This document shows positions 12,750 to 25,790 of a DNA stretch of 64,000 nt, in pieces; the stretch's first letter is position 1; every line of letters starts with the position of its first letter. The position numbers were made by a program, and so were the translations under genes. Below the pieces are notes generated by a model that was given only the letters and a program-made list of their open reading frames with translations, ran no database searches and had not been told where the DNA came from. The stretch lies in assembly GCA_022497145.1 (NCBI GenBank), contig MU385896.1, positions 186,001 to 250,000 of the forward strand, given 5' to 3'. Source of the stretch: Rostrohypoxylon terebratum. Its lineage: Eukaryota; Ascomycota; Sordariomycetes; Xylariales; Hypoxylaceae.

Positions 12750-14112
12750 ATGGATTACGTCCGAACGAACGCCTTGGGGAGAGCTCAGTCATCGGACGGC
12801 CAGACACAAGAGTCGGAAGCTCGGAGACGGCCAGAGATGGGTGAGCAGAGGGGCTCCCGTACGAGACGCTTTTCGATCAGCCGGCCACCCTTACCTATCT
12901 TGTTCACAAGTCGATCGCGCGCGGAAAGGCAGGGCGGACAGGGCGGACAGAATCAGAGAACGGAAGGCGATATACCCGAGAACGATAGTCCGAAGACACC
13001 ACGTTTCAACCTAGGCCTCCCGAACTTGCCTTCTACCCGTCTACATCTACCTAATCTAACAAGGACTTGGACTCGTGGATCATCGGGTCCGGCCTCGCCC
13101 GCCCAAGCATCACAACCGCCGACCGAACCCACAACCCAGACTCCAGTGCCCCGAATACAAGTCGAAAGACCACCGGCCGTATCCGAGCCGCCACCTACTC
13201 ACGAAAGCCCCGATATGGGCCCTTCACGCTTTCGGGGTGCCGACCCTGGAGAGACACATCTGGTCGACATGGTCGATAGAGGGAGGCGGCGTCGTGATGG
13301 TCAAAGTCGGAATCGTGACCCAGAAGAACGCCCGAGGCGATTCTTATTCTGTTTTCCCTGGGTCAGGTCGCGGCGCATGCGCTCATACATCTTGAGATGC
13401 TTTGTGTCGGGCATCTTCTTGATAGTCATGCTTGGTGTTTGTGAGTACTAAACATGTTTAGTTGGGGAAAAAAAAATCATTTGTTACGTGAATGGGTATT
13501 GACGAATCTATTAGACCTGGCCCTGTCGATCACGAAGAACGTCAACACCAGCGAGTTTACGGTGCTTCTGATATTGGTGATCCTTTTTGCGACCATCTTC
13601 TTCTGCCACGGACTCATCAGGATATGCATGTTAATCGTCAGACCACCCAACGATGATGACGAAGAGCGTACACCCATGCCACGATTATTGGAGCCGGGTG
13701 GTTACGCTGTTCCGCGACGGCCGATTCATGTCATCCTCGCTCGTGATGAGGAAGCGGCAGGAAATGATATGGCAAATAAGATACAGCCCCCGGCCTACGG
13801 GCTCTGGCGTGAGAGTGTGGTATGTTATGTTATGTTATGTAGAATGACAGCTCGCGTGACCTTCAAGTCAGTATCATCCCTGCTTACCAAATTTCATAGC
13901 GCGTGGACCCGGACCGTCTCTATTGGCAACGTAACGATCAACCGCCGAGGGAAGGAAGTGAGGAAGAACCTCGTCCAGGAACGGCACGGCCGCCGTCGTA
14001 CGCGTCGGAGGATGGTGTCAGCTACGTAGTCGAGGCTCGTCCAAGATCCGTGGTTCCAACAACAAACGTCCCACTTCCACCGCATCCGTCCGAGGCCGGA
14101 TACCTTCGATGA
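12750..14112 (+). CDS. Conserved fungal two-TM protein of unknown function
   Basis: The exons are 12750-13440, 13515-13819 and 13900-14112, giving 402 residues; both introns have good donors (GTGAGT, GTATGT) and TAG acceptors. Residues 1-210 are hydrophilic and rich in Arg, Pro and Ser, with LPNLPSTRLHLPNL and PPTEPTTQTP blocks. Two hydrophobic segments follow: YILRCFVSGIFLIVMLGV (about 213-230) and FTVLLILVILFATIFFCHGLI (about 246-266), separated by a short polar loop. The tail is acidic and proline-rich, with two similar QPPAYG and RPPSYASEDG motifs that resemble PPxY ligands of WW domains, and it ends VPLPPHPSEAGYLR. That suggests a membrane protein handled by a Rsp5-type ligase, but this is inference. 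I recognise no domain family. Confidence 0.78.
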
Positions 14113-16365
14113 GGTAGCAGGCCTTACAATGCTCGGTGACAGAGTAAAGAGGTTCTTCTGCTCTTCAACATTCATGGAGGACACGGGGTATCAATTGGCG
14201 GGTAGGCGTGGTGGAGAGAAGCATAATTACCCACGCCCGTACGTACCTAGGTAGCGATCTAGGTATGGATGGAGGTATGTATGTATGGTATCGAGGAAAA
14301 GGGGCGGGAAACGAAAAAAAAAAAAAAAAGAGAGAGAGAGAGAGAGAGAGCAAAGCAAAACCAACTGTCTCATGTATCTTATTCTTCTAGCACATCGACA
14401 TCGCATTGGTGAGCATGGGATTACATACGCACGTAGGCTTCTTGGATTCTAGCACTGGCGCTATTGGAGCGAAGGACCGTGAGTTATTTGCTTTCAAGAA
14501 CTATCATGTAATTATAGGCAGTTGTAGAAATCTTATAGCCTGCTTGCTGATTGTGTCAGGGTCAGTCGAGTCTAGTTGAGCAGAGTTGAGTTGACTTATA
14601 TTCTCGCTGAGCACATCACAAGCCGATGAAGATTAGGGGTTGTGGGATCTATAATTGTAGGGCAGTGTAACAACAATATTAGATTCAAAAGTCTTATAAT
14701 CCCATACCTCCCTTACCTAATGTTCCGTTCCTCGCGTAATAGGTACCTAGGTAAGTAGCCATGTTGCCTACGTACCTACTTGCCTAGGTGCTAGATATTC
14801 TGGATATCATGAGTTTGGAAGTTTAATATCTAGTAAATGGGATCTGCCCGACGTAATGCGTCAGGGGAGAATGAAGGGGCCGATCGACGGAGAAAGTAGG
14901 TCAGGTGCTGTCTCGCGAGGTGACGATCACGAAAACCTTCCCTTGCGCGTTGCGGGTGTCTTTGTGCCGTGACTCGAGATAGTTAGTCAAGGCTAGCCAA
15001 CTTTTTTGAGACCCTGTGTCATGGTATGTATGCTTTATAATGTTTATGTAGAACATGCCACTACTTTTTCGAAGGAGTAGTATAACAAGGTTCTATATAA
15101 CAAACACTATAGCAGAGACTTGCGGGAGTTCTGACCATGTTGTTCTAGGGCTGTTCTTTTGCGATATATATTCCAATATATCATATGGATTAGAGGCATT
15201 GCGGCAAAGGTAAAGACATCGCCGATCGGAAAAAGCCTACTACTAGCGATTGGGTTGGACTGCATTCCAGTGTGAGCCAGACTCTTGGCGACAAAAGGAC
15301 CAGCCCTGGAGATTGCTGACCAGAACATTCACGGTACCTAGTATAAATTCTCAAAGCACGCGCGACTAATCAAGACGGTGATCACAGTCGCAAGCCGGAG
15401 AGTTGGTGATGTTGGGGATGTTGGGAGCAAGATCATCGAGGCGGAAGCACCGCCATGATGCCCCCGGCATTGCGACAGAGATTTGATTGGCTGGCGCGTG
15501 CGTGTAAGGGGTGAGGAAAGGAGGACTGCGGTTAGTAGTTACCATAGCCGTAGTCTCCTTACATAGGACCTAGTTCCTAGTTCCTAGGTACTACCTACTA
15601 TGTAGTATTTATTCCTTGCCCCGACGTGAAAAGGCGTTGGCATTGGACGGCTACAAGATATTATTGAAGCCATCCGGTATGCTGCGGTGTGTCAGCAGCA
15701 CTATTCGTGGAGACCAACATCCATACGGATATATACTATTTACCTTGTTCACATTCCTGATATGAATAGGTAGGATAGCTATGCTGACCTAGGACCTAGG
15801 ACCTAGGTAAATCCCATCTGTCACACACGCAGGCACATATAGGCGCACTCAAGCTACTGCGTAGACTGTTCCAGATTACCACCCTCCCCCCCTCTTTTTT
15901 TTCACTCACGCCATCCCGCTTTATCCAGCGTTCTGCGCGTCGTTCGGGCCTCAAGTCCTATAGTGTGGGGTCGGGTAGCCGTACGTACATACTACTATAA
16001 TATTACATAGTAGTATGTAGAAGCAAGCAAGCAGGTAAGCATGTTGCCATGGGTCGTTCAGCTCCAGGAACTTGCATGGCGACCTCCAGGGCTTAGCTTG
16101 GTCTTACCGAGATGGTTCGTCTTTGGTTATTGGTGACATGATGTATAGTATTATGTATATACTCACTCGCTACTCACTTGTACCTAGGTCCTAGGTCCTA
16201 GGCATGGGTTTATCCGTACTGTATAGTCTAGAATATGATCGTATAATCGACAAGAGCTTATTGCGAATACAATCGCTTCTTATGTACTTTATAGATTACG
16301 GTAGGAACTCGACGTTACTAAAGCGACAAAGAGAAAGGGTTTCTTGGTTTTCTTACCTATACCAC

Positions 16366-16408
<43 letters not shown>

Positions 16409-19400
16409 TCCATATACCCATACCCGAGGATCAAACACGTGATAGGTGAAGTAAAGGAAGAGAAAAGAAAAGGAAAAGGATAAAGAAAAGAAAAAGGTAT
16501 AGCTGGCCTCATCGGATAACTCGCTAAAAATGGATAGGAATATGCTAGTGACTCGTGAGACCTTGGATCACTTTTTCTTTTCCCTCCTTACCCATGTCCT
16601 CCCTGCCCAGTGCCTACATACTAGTAACTATGACTATGACTATGTAAGTAGAGAAGTAGAGGAGGCTAAGTAGTAGTAGTATGAAATCTCTGCTGTACTA
16701 CTATGACTACTATGTAGGTATGTAAGTCATGCAGGGTAGCAAACCGTAAGACACTAGAGCAAAGGGGGATGACTAGGTGGTATTGTTAAATAGTTATTGG
16801 TCGACTACTCGGCCAGTCGATGCCAATGTGGAAAAGGAGGTTTGTCTACTTATACTTAGTGCGCCTTTTCGTCAATCCATGCGACGCGGTAGTTGTCCAG
16901 GTTATCGGCCTTTGTACTTGTTTTACGAGGTCTCGTCTTTTTCTTCTTCTTCTTCTTCTTCTTCTTCTTCTCTCTTTCTCTCTCCTCATATATATATATA
17001 TTATATAGCCCTATGTATGTACTATCACGTAGGTAAGCATATACCATATAGAACGTGCCGCGTATTTTCGACTGAGGTGGGTATCGCATAATTCTTAAGA
17101 CAAGGTTATCAGAGTAGTGTAGTATGAATCGATGACAACCTTGGAAAATGCCTTAGGTATTATATAACCTATAACCTACCTACTAACTAGGTAGGTGGAT
17201 ATACCGTATAGTTGTATATAGGACCTTATGCTAGTACTTGGTATAGTATAGTCTGGTAACACAAGTTACTATGTATTGTAGCACAAGAGACGCAGGACAT
17301 ATTATATCTCGTAGTAAAAAAAAAAGAATAATAAATAGTTAACTAATATGAGCAACATTAAGTACTACATAAGTAAGCTGGTAATTAAAGTAAAGATAAA
17401 ATAAGGATAAAATAAAAATAAAATATAGTAGAGAAATTTCATTGCGCAGAAAAACGAGAAAATACCCAATCATAAATCAAAACAAGGAAGTTTCGAACAA
17501 AAAAAATTGTCTAAAAAAAGAGGGTAGGTGGCCACTTGAACTTCCTACAAGAATCTGAAGATCCATCCGCTAATAGGTAACTCTTAACCCTAGGGCCTGG
17601 AATCCTAGATAGGTAGTCTACATAGTACGTAGGTACTGAGGAATGCAAGGAAGGTGCTCTTCAAGTTCCAGGTATCCAATCTGCCAATATCCATTGTATA
17701 TGATGTACATGTTACCTTGTTAGCGAACGAAGATGCTATACTGATCATATTAAGGTTTAGCTGATGTGAATGTATTTGGTACTTCGTACATACATGGGCA
17801 CTCTTTGTTTTTTTGGGTTTTTTGGTTTTTTTTCCCTCTTTCCTCTTTTCCTCTTTCCCTAGAGGAGAATTGAGTATTAGCCCCTTCGCCCGCTTCGGGA
17901 TCCACTCGTCGCTGGATCTGTCCCCTCACTCCGACCCTTTCCCTTTCCCTCGTCCCTCTCTTTCTATTTTCTCTCAACCCTTCTTATTTTCTCTCTTGTG
18001 GTTTTGATATTACTTCTTCATCGCATCATATCGCATCGCGTATCATTACCAAATTCCCGCCCTTTGGAGGTCGCGCAGTGTTAGGAGACGTCGTCGCTTG
18101 GAAGAGAAGAAGTAGAAGGTTGCTGTTGGTTGACGGATAGCAGCAGCAGAAGAAGAAGAAGAAGAAAAAGAAGAAAAGGGAAGGAGTAGAAGTCAAGTTG
18201 CGAAAGGAATAAAGCGTAAGCAGAAAATTCAGTGTAAGTCCCCTAAGTCTCTCTTTAGTCTGCTTATGTTACCTTTAAATTTCCTACTGCATCCTCAAAG
18301 CATTAGCCCGTGGCGCAAGTGGTGGTAGTGGTAGTGGTAATGGTGGTGGTGGTGGTGGTGGTGTGTTGTACAGCGACGTCCGTGGTCGTCTCTATATTTT
18401 TTGCGTCCTGTTGTACGACGACGATTTCCTAGGTGGCGTTTAGCTATAGCTTCAGCTTCGGCTTCGGCTACTGCTGCAATTGTAACTCTATAAACGACAA
18501 CAAAACAACAAGACATCGAAGACGACGACGCGACAGCGACGGCGAAAATATCGATATCGACTGCGACAACAATCATGGCCGCGCCACTATGTGTGCGATT
18601 TCATTGCATTGCGCGCGCACAACTCAACTCATCACCAATGGGTCCCGGCGCGCGACGAGAAAACATCCGGGCAATCCACCTATACGTACGTACGTAATAT
18701 GCGATCAATGCGCCGGCATAACAGCTGCTCAACGACCCGGCGAACATTTCCTCGTCCACACCACGTCTCTAAAATATTTCCCAACTAGGAGATCAGATCC
18801 ATATTACCTTGCGACGACAAGATCTCGTCATGTCTTGCTTGGTTCCCCCGGCGCGCGACTCGATCGGGTTGCGCTTGAGTGGCGACTACTTTCTACTACA
18901 TCGACACAAGCTCCTGGTTCCTGCACCCTGCAATAACATAAAACATGCGACATTTCGGGCATTGTATTGCGATTTCTGCGAATGTGCGAGATCGCGATCC
19001 GGTCGATCCGACACAAAGCATGCGCGCAACCTAAAGGGTCATTTTCGAAACACACCATACCCAAAGGCTGCTTTCAAAGCTTCCAAATGATGAGAAACTG
19101 TCATCTATCTCGCATCTCATCTCTCGACTGGTCGACTGGACCGCGTCGCACGAACCCAAAAAGCTGCTGCAGCCAACCTAGTCGACCTGCAGGTTCTGGA
19201 AAAACCACTCAATCATGCCGCCCATCCGTCGCCCCATCACCTATCGTGGGGTATTTTACCCGGCATACGATAGCACGTGGCGCTACGTTATTACCGCTTT
19301 AGGTAGCATCCGATTGATTGTCTACCTAAGGTACCTCGACATCTGCTTCTTGGCGCGTTAAACCGTTAAACCAATGTCGGGTGGCGATAGTCGCGAACCG

Positions 19401-19633
19401 CTCTCCTTGTCTTCTTGGGAATTCCATCCAGGATTGTTCCGGTCTAACTATCTTCTCAGATGTGCCTACCGTTCTCTCGGGTGAGGATTGGCTACTACTG
19501 GACGAGAACTCTAACCTGCCACTACCACATCGCTGTTAACGGGTCATCCAAGAATGGATTATTGGTTAGAGATCAAACTTATGTCAAGTGTCGCGCTGAC
19601 GATAGATCCACACAGACTAAAAGATTTGTCGCA
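14113..19633. other. 5.5-kb gene-free stretch rich in simple repeats
   Basis: I could not build a gene here on either strand. Content: poly-A followed by GA repeats (14314-14350), CCATAC units (about 16365-16425), TTC repeats (16941-16970), an A-rich segment (17310-17520) and GGT repeats (18320-18363). Stacked CCTAGGT/AGGACCT palindromic words lie at 15787-15808 and 16181-16202. The 18.0-19.6 kb part changes to higher GC with TCG/GCG words and is likely the promoter and leader of the zinc-knuckle gene. ORFs of 60-170 codons there have compositionally biased, shifting frames. Confidence 0.45.
16365..16425. repeat. CCATAC hexanucleotide repeat
   Basis: About nine tandem CCATAC/CCATAT units. 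The hexamer keeps a His-Thr frame open, which gives a false ORF. Confidence 0.9.
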
Positions 19634-20348
19634 ATGTCGTCCCTATCTCGTCGAGCATGCTATAAGTGTGGCAATGTCGGCCACTATGCTGAGGTTTGCT
19701 CCTCCGCTGAGCGCCTTTGCTACAATTGTAAACAGCCAGGTACGGCTCCGCCATGCAAAATACCCGCGCCGGTGCTTCCATTTGGCTAATAGTGGTCCAC
19801 GCCTAGGACACGAATCTAACCAATGTCCTCTTCCTCGTACCACCGAGGCAAAGCAGTGCTATCACTGTCAAGGTCTCGGACATGTCCAGGCTGATTGCCC
19901 CACTCTCCGCTTAAGCGGTGCTGGTGGTAACGGCCGTTGCTACAACTGCGGTCAGCCTGGCCATCTCGCCCGAGCTTGCCCTAACCCAACCGGCGTTGGA
20001 ATAGGACGTGGCGCACCGGTAGGTCGCGGTGGATACGGCAGCTTCGGCCGAGGCGGTTTCGCCGGCGGACCTCGACCAGCTACCTGCTACAAATGCGGTG
20101 GTCCCAACCACTTTGCGCGCGACTGCCAGGCTCAAGCTATGAAGTGCTACGCTTGTGGAAAACTCGGCCACATTTCTAGAGACTGCACGGCACCAAACGG
20201 AGGCCCTCTAAACACTGCTGGCAAGACCTGCTACCAGTGTGGCGAGGCTGGCCATATCTCCCGCGATTGCCCTCAAAAAGCCACCAACGGCGATGTCCCC
20301 GCCGAAGTTGAGATTCCCGCTGCCCCGGCTATTCCCCCGGTGGCATAA
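19634..20348 (+). CDS. gis2: Seven-CCHC zinc-knuckle nucleic-acid-binding protein (GIS2/Byr3/CNBP type)
   Basis: The exons are 19634-19739 and 19807-20348, giving 215 residues. Seven CX2CX4HX4C knuckles are visible: CYKCGNVGHYAEVC, CYNCKQPGHESNQC (rebuilt across the splice), CYHCQGLGHVQADC, CYNCGQPGHLARAC, CYKCGGPNHFARDC, CYACGKLGHISRDC and CYQCGEAGHISRDC. An RGG-type Gly/Arg linker (GRGGYGSFGRGG) separates knuckles 4 and 5. Yeast Gis2 and fission yeast Byr3 also have seven; they bind single-stranded nucleic acid and mRNA, associate with translation and stress granules, and Byr3 suppresses ras1 sporulation defects. The intron cuts inside knuckle 2 between its Cys pair and its His. An in-frame ATG at 19460 would add 58 unrelated residues; I chose 19634 because family members begin just before the first knuckle. 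Confidence 0.93.
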
Positions 20349-22262
20349 GAACAGGTCCTTCCTGATGGGGCATCCGGCTCGGACTCGTCTAACACCCGAT
20401 CTCAATCCTCACGATCGCTGTTTTGATAGCGCTCCTGGGTAGGTTGACTATTTCGGGTCGCTAGGCTAGCCGTTTCTAATAGGTCATTCGTCTGCCTATC
20501 AATGCCGTATTGCCTAGACGAACTGTTCTGAGGGACATGCAAAAATCTTGGATAATTCTATTTTCCTTGTATCGCATTTTGAATTATTAAAATCTAAGCA
20601 TACCAAGCATTTGTCTATTACCTGATTTATTACGCTTCTCATCCTCCATTGTCATTTCCCCTTCCAAACCCCCTTCAGTCACCCTATGCACGATTGTCGG
20701 TTGTTCGACCAAACCGAACATCGACCGCTTTGAAATTTGAAGACAGGGGTCATACTACATCGCTTGGAAGTTGCTAAAATCTACTTGGAGGATTGTTCTT
20801 TCGGATCTACCGATTACCTTTCTATTCCCTTCAACACATTATATTCTTGTCTGGTATGACTCATCGCGTACATGATACGACACGGCTGGATACCTCCCAC
20901 TGCGTACGTTATTGCCAGTTCGGATAAGTGTTTTTTTTTCCTTTTCTTTTATGAATTGGTTGCGAGTACGAACTCCGGATCAATCGGATCAAAAATCATT
21001 CTTCAGATACCCCATTTTCGCCCTTTTGTATTATGATTACTAGGGTCGAGGAGAGCGAGAGGAGTGGCATTTTGACGAGAGAGAAAAGGGGGGGGGGGCC
21101 CATTTGTTCGCATCACCAACAGTACCTTTCAACACGTTATGTCTCATGTCTCAGGGAGGACGACACTACGAGAAAACGACACAGACCTCGAAACTGGGAA
21201 GGAATTTGACCGCTACAGACTTGGCAGTAGGCAGGCTGTGATGGAACAAGGCCTACACGCGAAAGAGCGGCCTGCGAAGCGAAGTTCTGAACATGAGATC
21301 GCAAGGCAAAGGGCGGAAGTAGAGTGAGTGAGTGGAAACCTGACGACATGATAGCGACACGGAAAGTAGGAGAAAGATAGCCACGATACTGCCGTGCTGG
21401 GCCTCGTGTAAGAAAACGGATGCCCTTTAAAGGATCAACCGTGCTAGGACAAACGTTAAGAGGGATAGACGTATCGCATTTGTAATGGAGAAAATCACTA
21501 CCGAAGCCGAAAACAAGAGGTTCGTTAGCTGGTAGAGTAGGAGTATATTCCATCGTCACCGATAACCGAGTCAAATCAAGTCAATCAAGTACATCAAATC
21601 TGAGTGATTAGGTACGTATCCGGCATGGAAAAACAAAAAGAAATGGATTTGCACTATCTTTGGTCTTTGTCGGTGTCGCGTCCTTTCGTTATGTGTAGGG
21701 TTGGAGACAACTCAAGTAGGTCAGAAACAAATGGTGAGGGAATCAGGTGACTGATGTAGGCCTTGATCGTCGAATTGTGCTCCAGCAAGAGCACGTACCT
21801 TGAATACTCATGTATGTATGATCAAATATCCGTAAAGCGACTTAGCAGCCTCTGAATTTGTTAGGGTTAGGGAGCTGAACTGGTATGAAGTGGGACATTG
21901 GCCCTGTATTGTATTGCCTCCCTAGGGCCTAGGTACTTTTTTTCACATGCTTTCTACATAGTACATACATTAGGTATGTACTTGTAAATGTCGAGGGATT
22001 GTGCTTATGTAACCCACAGTCCCGTGATAGCAGTGTGGGGCGGCAGAACGATTACCTAGAATCTACCTAGATTAGTACCTAGGTCCTAGGTCCTAGGTCC
22101 TAAGTCCTAAATCCTAGTAGGCCCTAGGTACCACTCGAACGTAGGAAATACAATCACCTCTTTTGCAACCTACGGTGCGCTTGATCACGAACGTTTACAC
22201 TACTTCAAATTTAGCAGACCACATATTCCTTCACATATTCCTTTTCCTTTACATAGAGCACT
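20349..22262. other. Spacer between two convergent genes
   Basis: No gene is recognised. Direct stacks of TAGGTCC/CCTAGGT words lie at 22076-22130. The minus-strand frame 21137-21553 (138 codons from its first ATG) has no domain or repeat signature and was not accepted. A G-run lies at about 21090-21100. Confidence 0.45.
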
Positions 22263-24532
22263 TCAAGGCCCATTCTGAGCCGGCATCTTCTTAACCCAAA
22301 CCTCCCCTATGGGATCATTCCGGTCTTGGACGCACTCCCATTCTCCGATGCCGTATTCGCCTGGTGCTCTTCGCATGCCGCGCCCACCTCCACCGATAAT
22401 GAGGTTTCCGGGGCGGTATGTGTCATCCTCCTTCATCCGTCGAATTACTGAGCCGTGGATTCTAGCAGTGTGAGGAATGTCACGGACTTCGCCGCAAGGA
22501 AGGGGGTAACGAATAGGTTTCCACGACCCGTCAGGTTGTAAATCCATTCGCCTGAAAGGCATATACTCCACTACGAATACCTAGGTTAGTAGTTGTCATT
22601 TCGAGTTCCTGGACACTTGGGACAGGGGAATATATCTAGATTCTAGGGCTAAGGAAATAGATGGAAGGTGAGAATTGGAAGAACCACAACGTACTAATCT
22701 TCCAGCTGAGTACTTGGCCTTTGCTTAAACCTGACGAGAACTCCAAAGAGTCATGGATCCTAGCCAAGTGTGCCTTGTGGATCATGTGATGGAAAGGTCG
22801 AAATTCATTCTTCTCTTCTTTGCCTGTGTGATTGGTATGATCCCACACTGGGGGCTCGAACTGGGTTGTCGCAACTTCAGGAGGTGGGCTCGATTCATCG
22901 ATACGAATGTTTGGAAGGGATCCATTGGTGCCATTGTTGTTTGTGTCGGCATTGTCGAACACTTCGGTAACTCCCATCTCGACTAGTTTCTCAGGATCGA
23001 AATTGAGACCCGCCCTCTGGGCTTCTCGAATCATGTAAGCCAAGGGAACATGGCTCGTAGACTTGCTATCCAAAGGGATTTCCCATCCGCCTCCAACGTC
23101 CCCGTGACCGCCGGCAAACCTGACCCGAGCTTAGCAAAAAGTTACTAGCGTTGGCCTTTTATCTCTCTCTCTCTATCTATTATATATATATAGAGAGAGA
23201 GAGAGATGGAGGACAAAAAAAAACGGGCTACTCACCAGATCTCATCGATATCCTGCTCGTCGTCGTCAGACTCCTCAGCGTAATCTATGGCGTGGGATTG
23301 GCCGTCTCCTGGTTGACTCGTCAAATCAACAGAGCCCTTTGTCGTTCGAGATCTGGATCTCGAATGGGGTCGAAATACGCGTTCCTCAGGCGGTGCCAGA
23401 GTTTCGCGACGCCCTCTCTCCGACTTAGCGTTCACGTCACTAGCTACGACGGCGCTCCGCCTCGCGCGATATTTCTCGTGGACTATTTCGTGTAGGTGAC
23501 GGTGCTGCTGGCCCTTATTTGCCCCTTGGTAGATGAGATCCTGTCTGAATTTGGCACGTCGTTCGTCTATGGATACGCAATGGCGGATGGCCTGTCAAGA
23601 ATGATGGGTATGCTGACCAGATAGCGCGTACTAAGATGATGGGTCGTCTTACCTTAGCACTACTTCTCGCTGTATACGGCATCTTCGATCTTTGCATCCA
23701 CGCTGTCTCGAATCTTGGTACGGAATTCACAGTATCGAACAATCCTAAGAAGCGGATCCTCTTCACGGGTCGGCTAAACGTCTCTCGGAACCCTTTCATG
23801 AAACGATACATTTCACGCCGCTTGGCCTGGTGCTCCTCTGTCTGCCCCGCCTGGCGACTTTGCCATGACGAGAAAGCTTTCCAGGCGAATGTGACCATCT
23901 CTTCATTTCCATGAGAAAGCAACCCGATGTAGTCGAGCATCTCGGCGAGGAAACGTGCTACATAGGCGCCTCGAGAGAAACCGAAGAAGTAAATCTCGTC
24001 GCCTGGCTGATAGAAACGCATGAGGAATCGGTAACCACCTACGACATGTTGATCGAAACTCGACCCTACGGCAGAGTCCTTAGCCTTTAGGTACCATGAT
24101 CGGATCCTAGCACTGAGGCTCGTGTGGGACAACGAGTTCGAGACGACATACGTCCCTATCCCCGGTTGGTAATAATGATCTGACCAAATGATTAGCAAAG
24201 GGGGTATAACGACAGAGTGTAAAAGTAGTCGAGCGGGTCTCATATGTACACTGATCACCGGCTTCACGATCCAGACAACGAAATATTTTCAATATGTTGC
24301 TGTCGCTATCATCTCCTCTAAATTTGTTGCCAGTTCCGTCGAAGCACAGTACTAGCTTCCGTGGAGTTTTAATAGTAGGGTTCGATGCCGGATCCATATT
24401 GGTCGATGCGTGGGGATGCTCGGCTTCGTCCACACTTGGGCGAGACGAAGCCGTACGCTCTTTTGTGCTTTTGCGATTATGCGAATGCCGCGTCTCTGGT
24501 GATAGGTGAGATCCGTCCATGTGAGCGAGCAT
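22263..24532 (-). CDS. DUF2235 alpha/beta-hydrolase domain protein
   Basis: Five exons (24532-24250, 24179-23653, 23591-23236, 23119-22695, 22570-22263) give 632 residues. The DUF2235 fold (T6SS phospholipase effector Tle1-like catalytic domain) is clear. KLVLCFDGTGNKF is the first strand with its DGTGN loop. QYHYYQPGIGTY is rebuilt across intron 1, GFSRGAY at about residue 160 is the nucleophile elbow with the catalytic Ser, LGLFDTVNSV holds a likely acid Asp, and WFAGGHGDVGGGW holds the catalytic His region. The domain is interrupted by a charged low-complexity insert (RPHSRSRSRTTKG, ESDDDEQDIDE). The last intron uses the TAG just before TGGAGTAT, which restores SWKIMEYMPFRRMDL. A second in-frame ATG at 24520 is possible. 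Fungal members are abundant and mostly uncharacterised; substrate unknown. Confidence 0.87.
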
Positions 24533-25790
24533 TATGTGAGGAGCGTAGCACAGCGGGTGTTAACGGAACGCTGACGCGATGGCACACCGAGTAATTCGGT
24601 TATACATAACGAAAGTAATGTGGCATACATCTGCAGTACACAGACATCTTTGTAGCCAGCTAGACGCAATGTATCTGCACGAAGTAGGTGATATGGCTCC
24701 AGGGTTTTCAGCTATTGGACAGCAGCACTTGTCTCACATATCACGACAAATTGCCATGTCTCGGAATGATAGGGCGAGTATGTAGATCGCTAACAGCAAA
24801 AACCTACCATGCAAAGAAACCTACTAGTAGTACTACTAGCTACAGAGTATTGAAACGAAAATGAAGTTACCATTAGGTTAGGTAATTAGGTACCTACTCA
24901 AATCTCATCTTGATATCACAGGTGGCTTGCTGCGATGACGGATCGCCGGGAAGGCGGGTGACGAACTCACGATAATATGGCTGACGTTATATAATTCTAT
25001 GCAGGAGGCTACGTACATAGCATATCCTTACAGATACGGACCGTCCCCTTCGACCATCCGGCATTCATAATTGGTAAGAAAAGCGTAGCGAGTTACTTCT
25101 ATTGGTTCAACAAGCAAGATTGCGTGGATCATTTCCCTCTATAGACATTCAGCTCTTTCATCGTATCCGGAGGATTACCCAATTGTTTGGAAAGCTGTAG
25201 CTAGCCGCCTGGATTGCTAATCGACAAATGCCGACATGTCCCCTTAGGTTAACATGCGTCACCTATTTTCTTTTCATCATATTTTATCATTAATATTCCA
25301 CCTAGACGGGACGAAGAAGAAGTACTACTAGCAGACACACTATTGGTATTGGAGCAAGTTAGCCAATCATGGATGTCTCGTATGCGGTCTCAGGGGGGAA
25401 ACAACGCCACCAACGCCACCAACTGTGATGGTCCCAGGTGTCCCAGGTGTCCTAGGTCCTCGACGTCTATCTATGCTGATCACAAGGGATCACAAGGCGG
25501 TGAATTTTTCTCTTTTCTTTGCCTGTCTACCTGTATTTGCCTGCTTGACCCCGCTCTTCCTATGCGTATCATCTATTGATGCATCAAGTACCATCATCTC
25601 CCAACGGAAGGGGACATGCCGCGTAAACTACTAGGTATGTACTGGCCCTGAAACTAGCCGACAGTGTAGCCCGCCCTTTCCGGCTCGAGAATTGACACCT
25701 TCAACTTGTTGATAGGAGGCAGGCAGCCGAGATTTGTAATACACGTATCCTGGGACGCATTTAAAGTGCAATGTCAGGCATGCCACATTT
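24533..25790. other. Divergent promoter of the DUF2235 and Ppo genes
   Basis: No gene is recognised in these 1.26 kb. The only coding-like frames are short, and one simply extends the Ppo exon. ACGCCACCA is repeated in tandem near 25404-25420 and GTCCCAGGT near 25430-25450. Confidence 0.45.

Noticed and set aside
18433..18936. 167-codon frame starting MAFSYSFSFGFGY
   Set aside because: It starts in a CTTCGG/TTCAGC repeat and runs into shifting, biased sequence without a recognisable domain.
21137..21553. 138-codon minus-strand frame
   Set aside because: No domain, no supporting introns, isolated between two convergent genes; probably chance.
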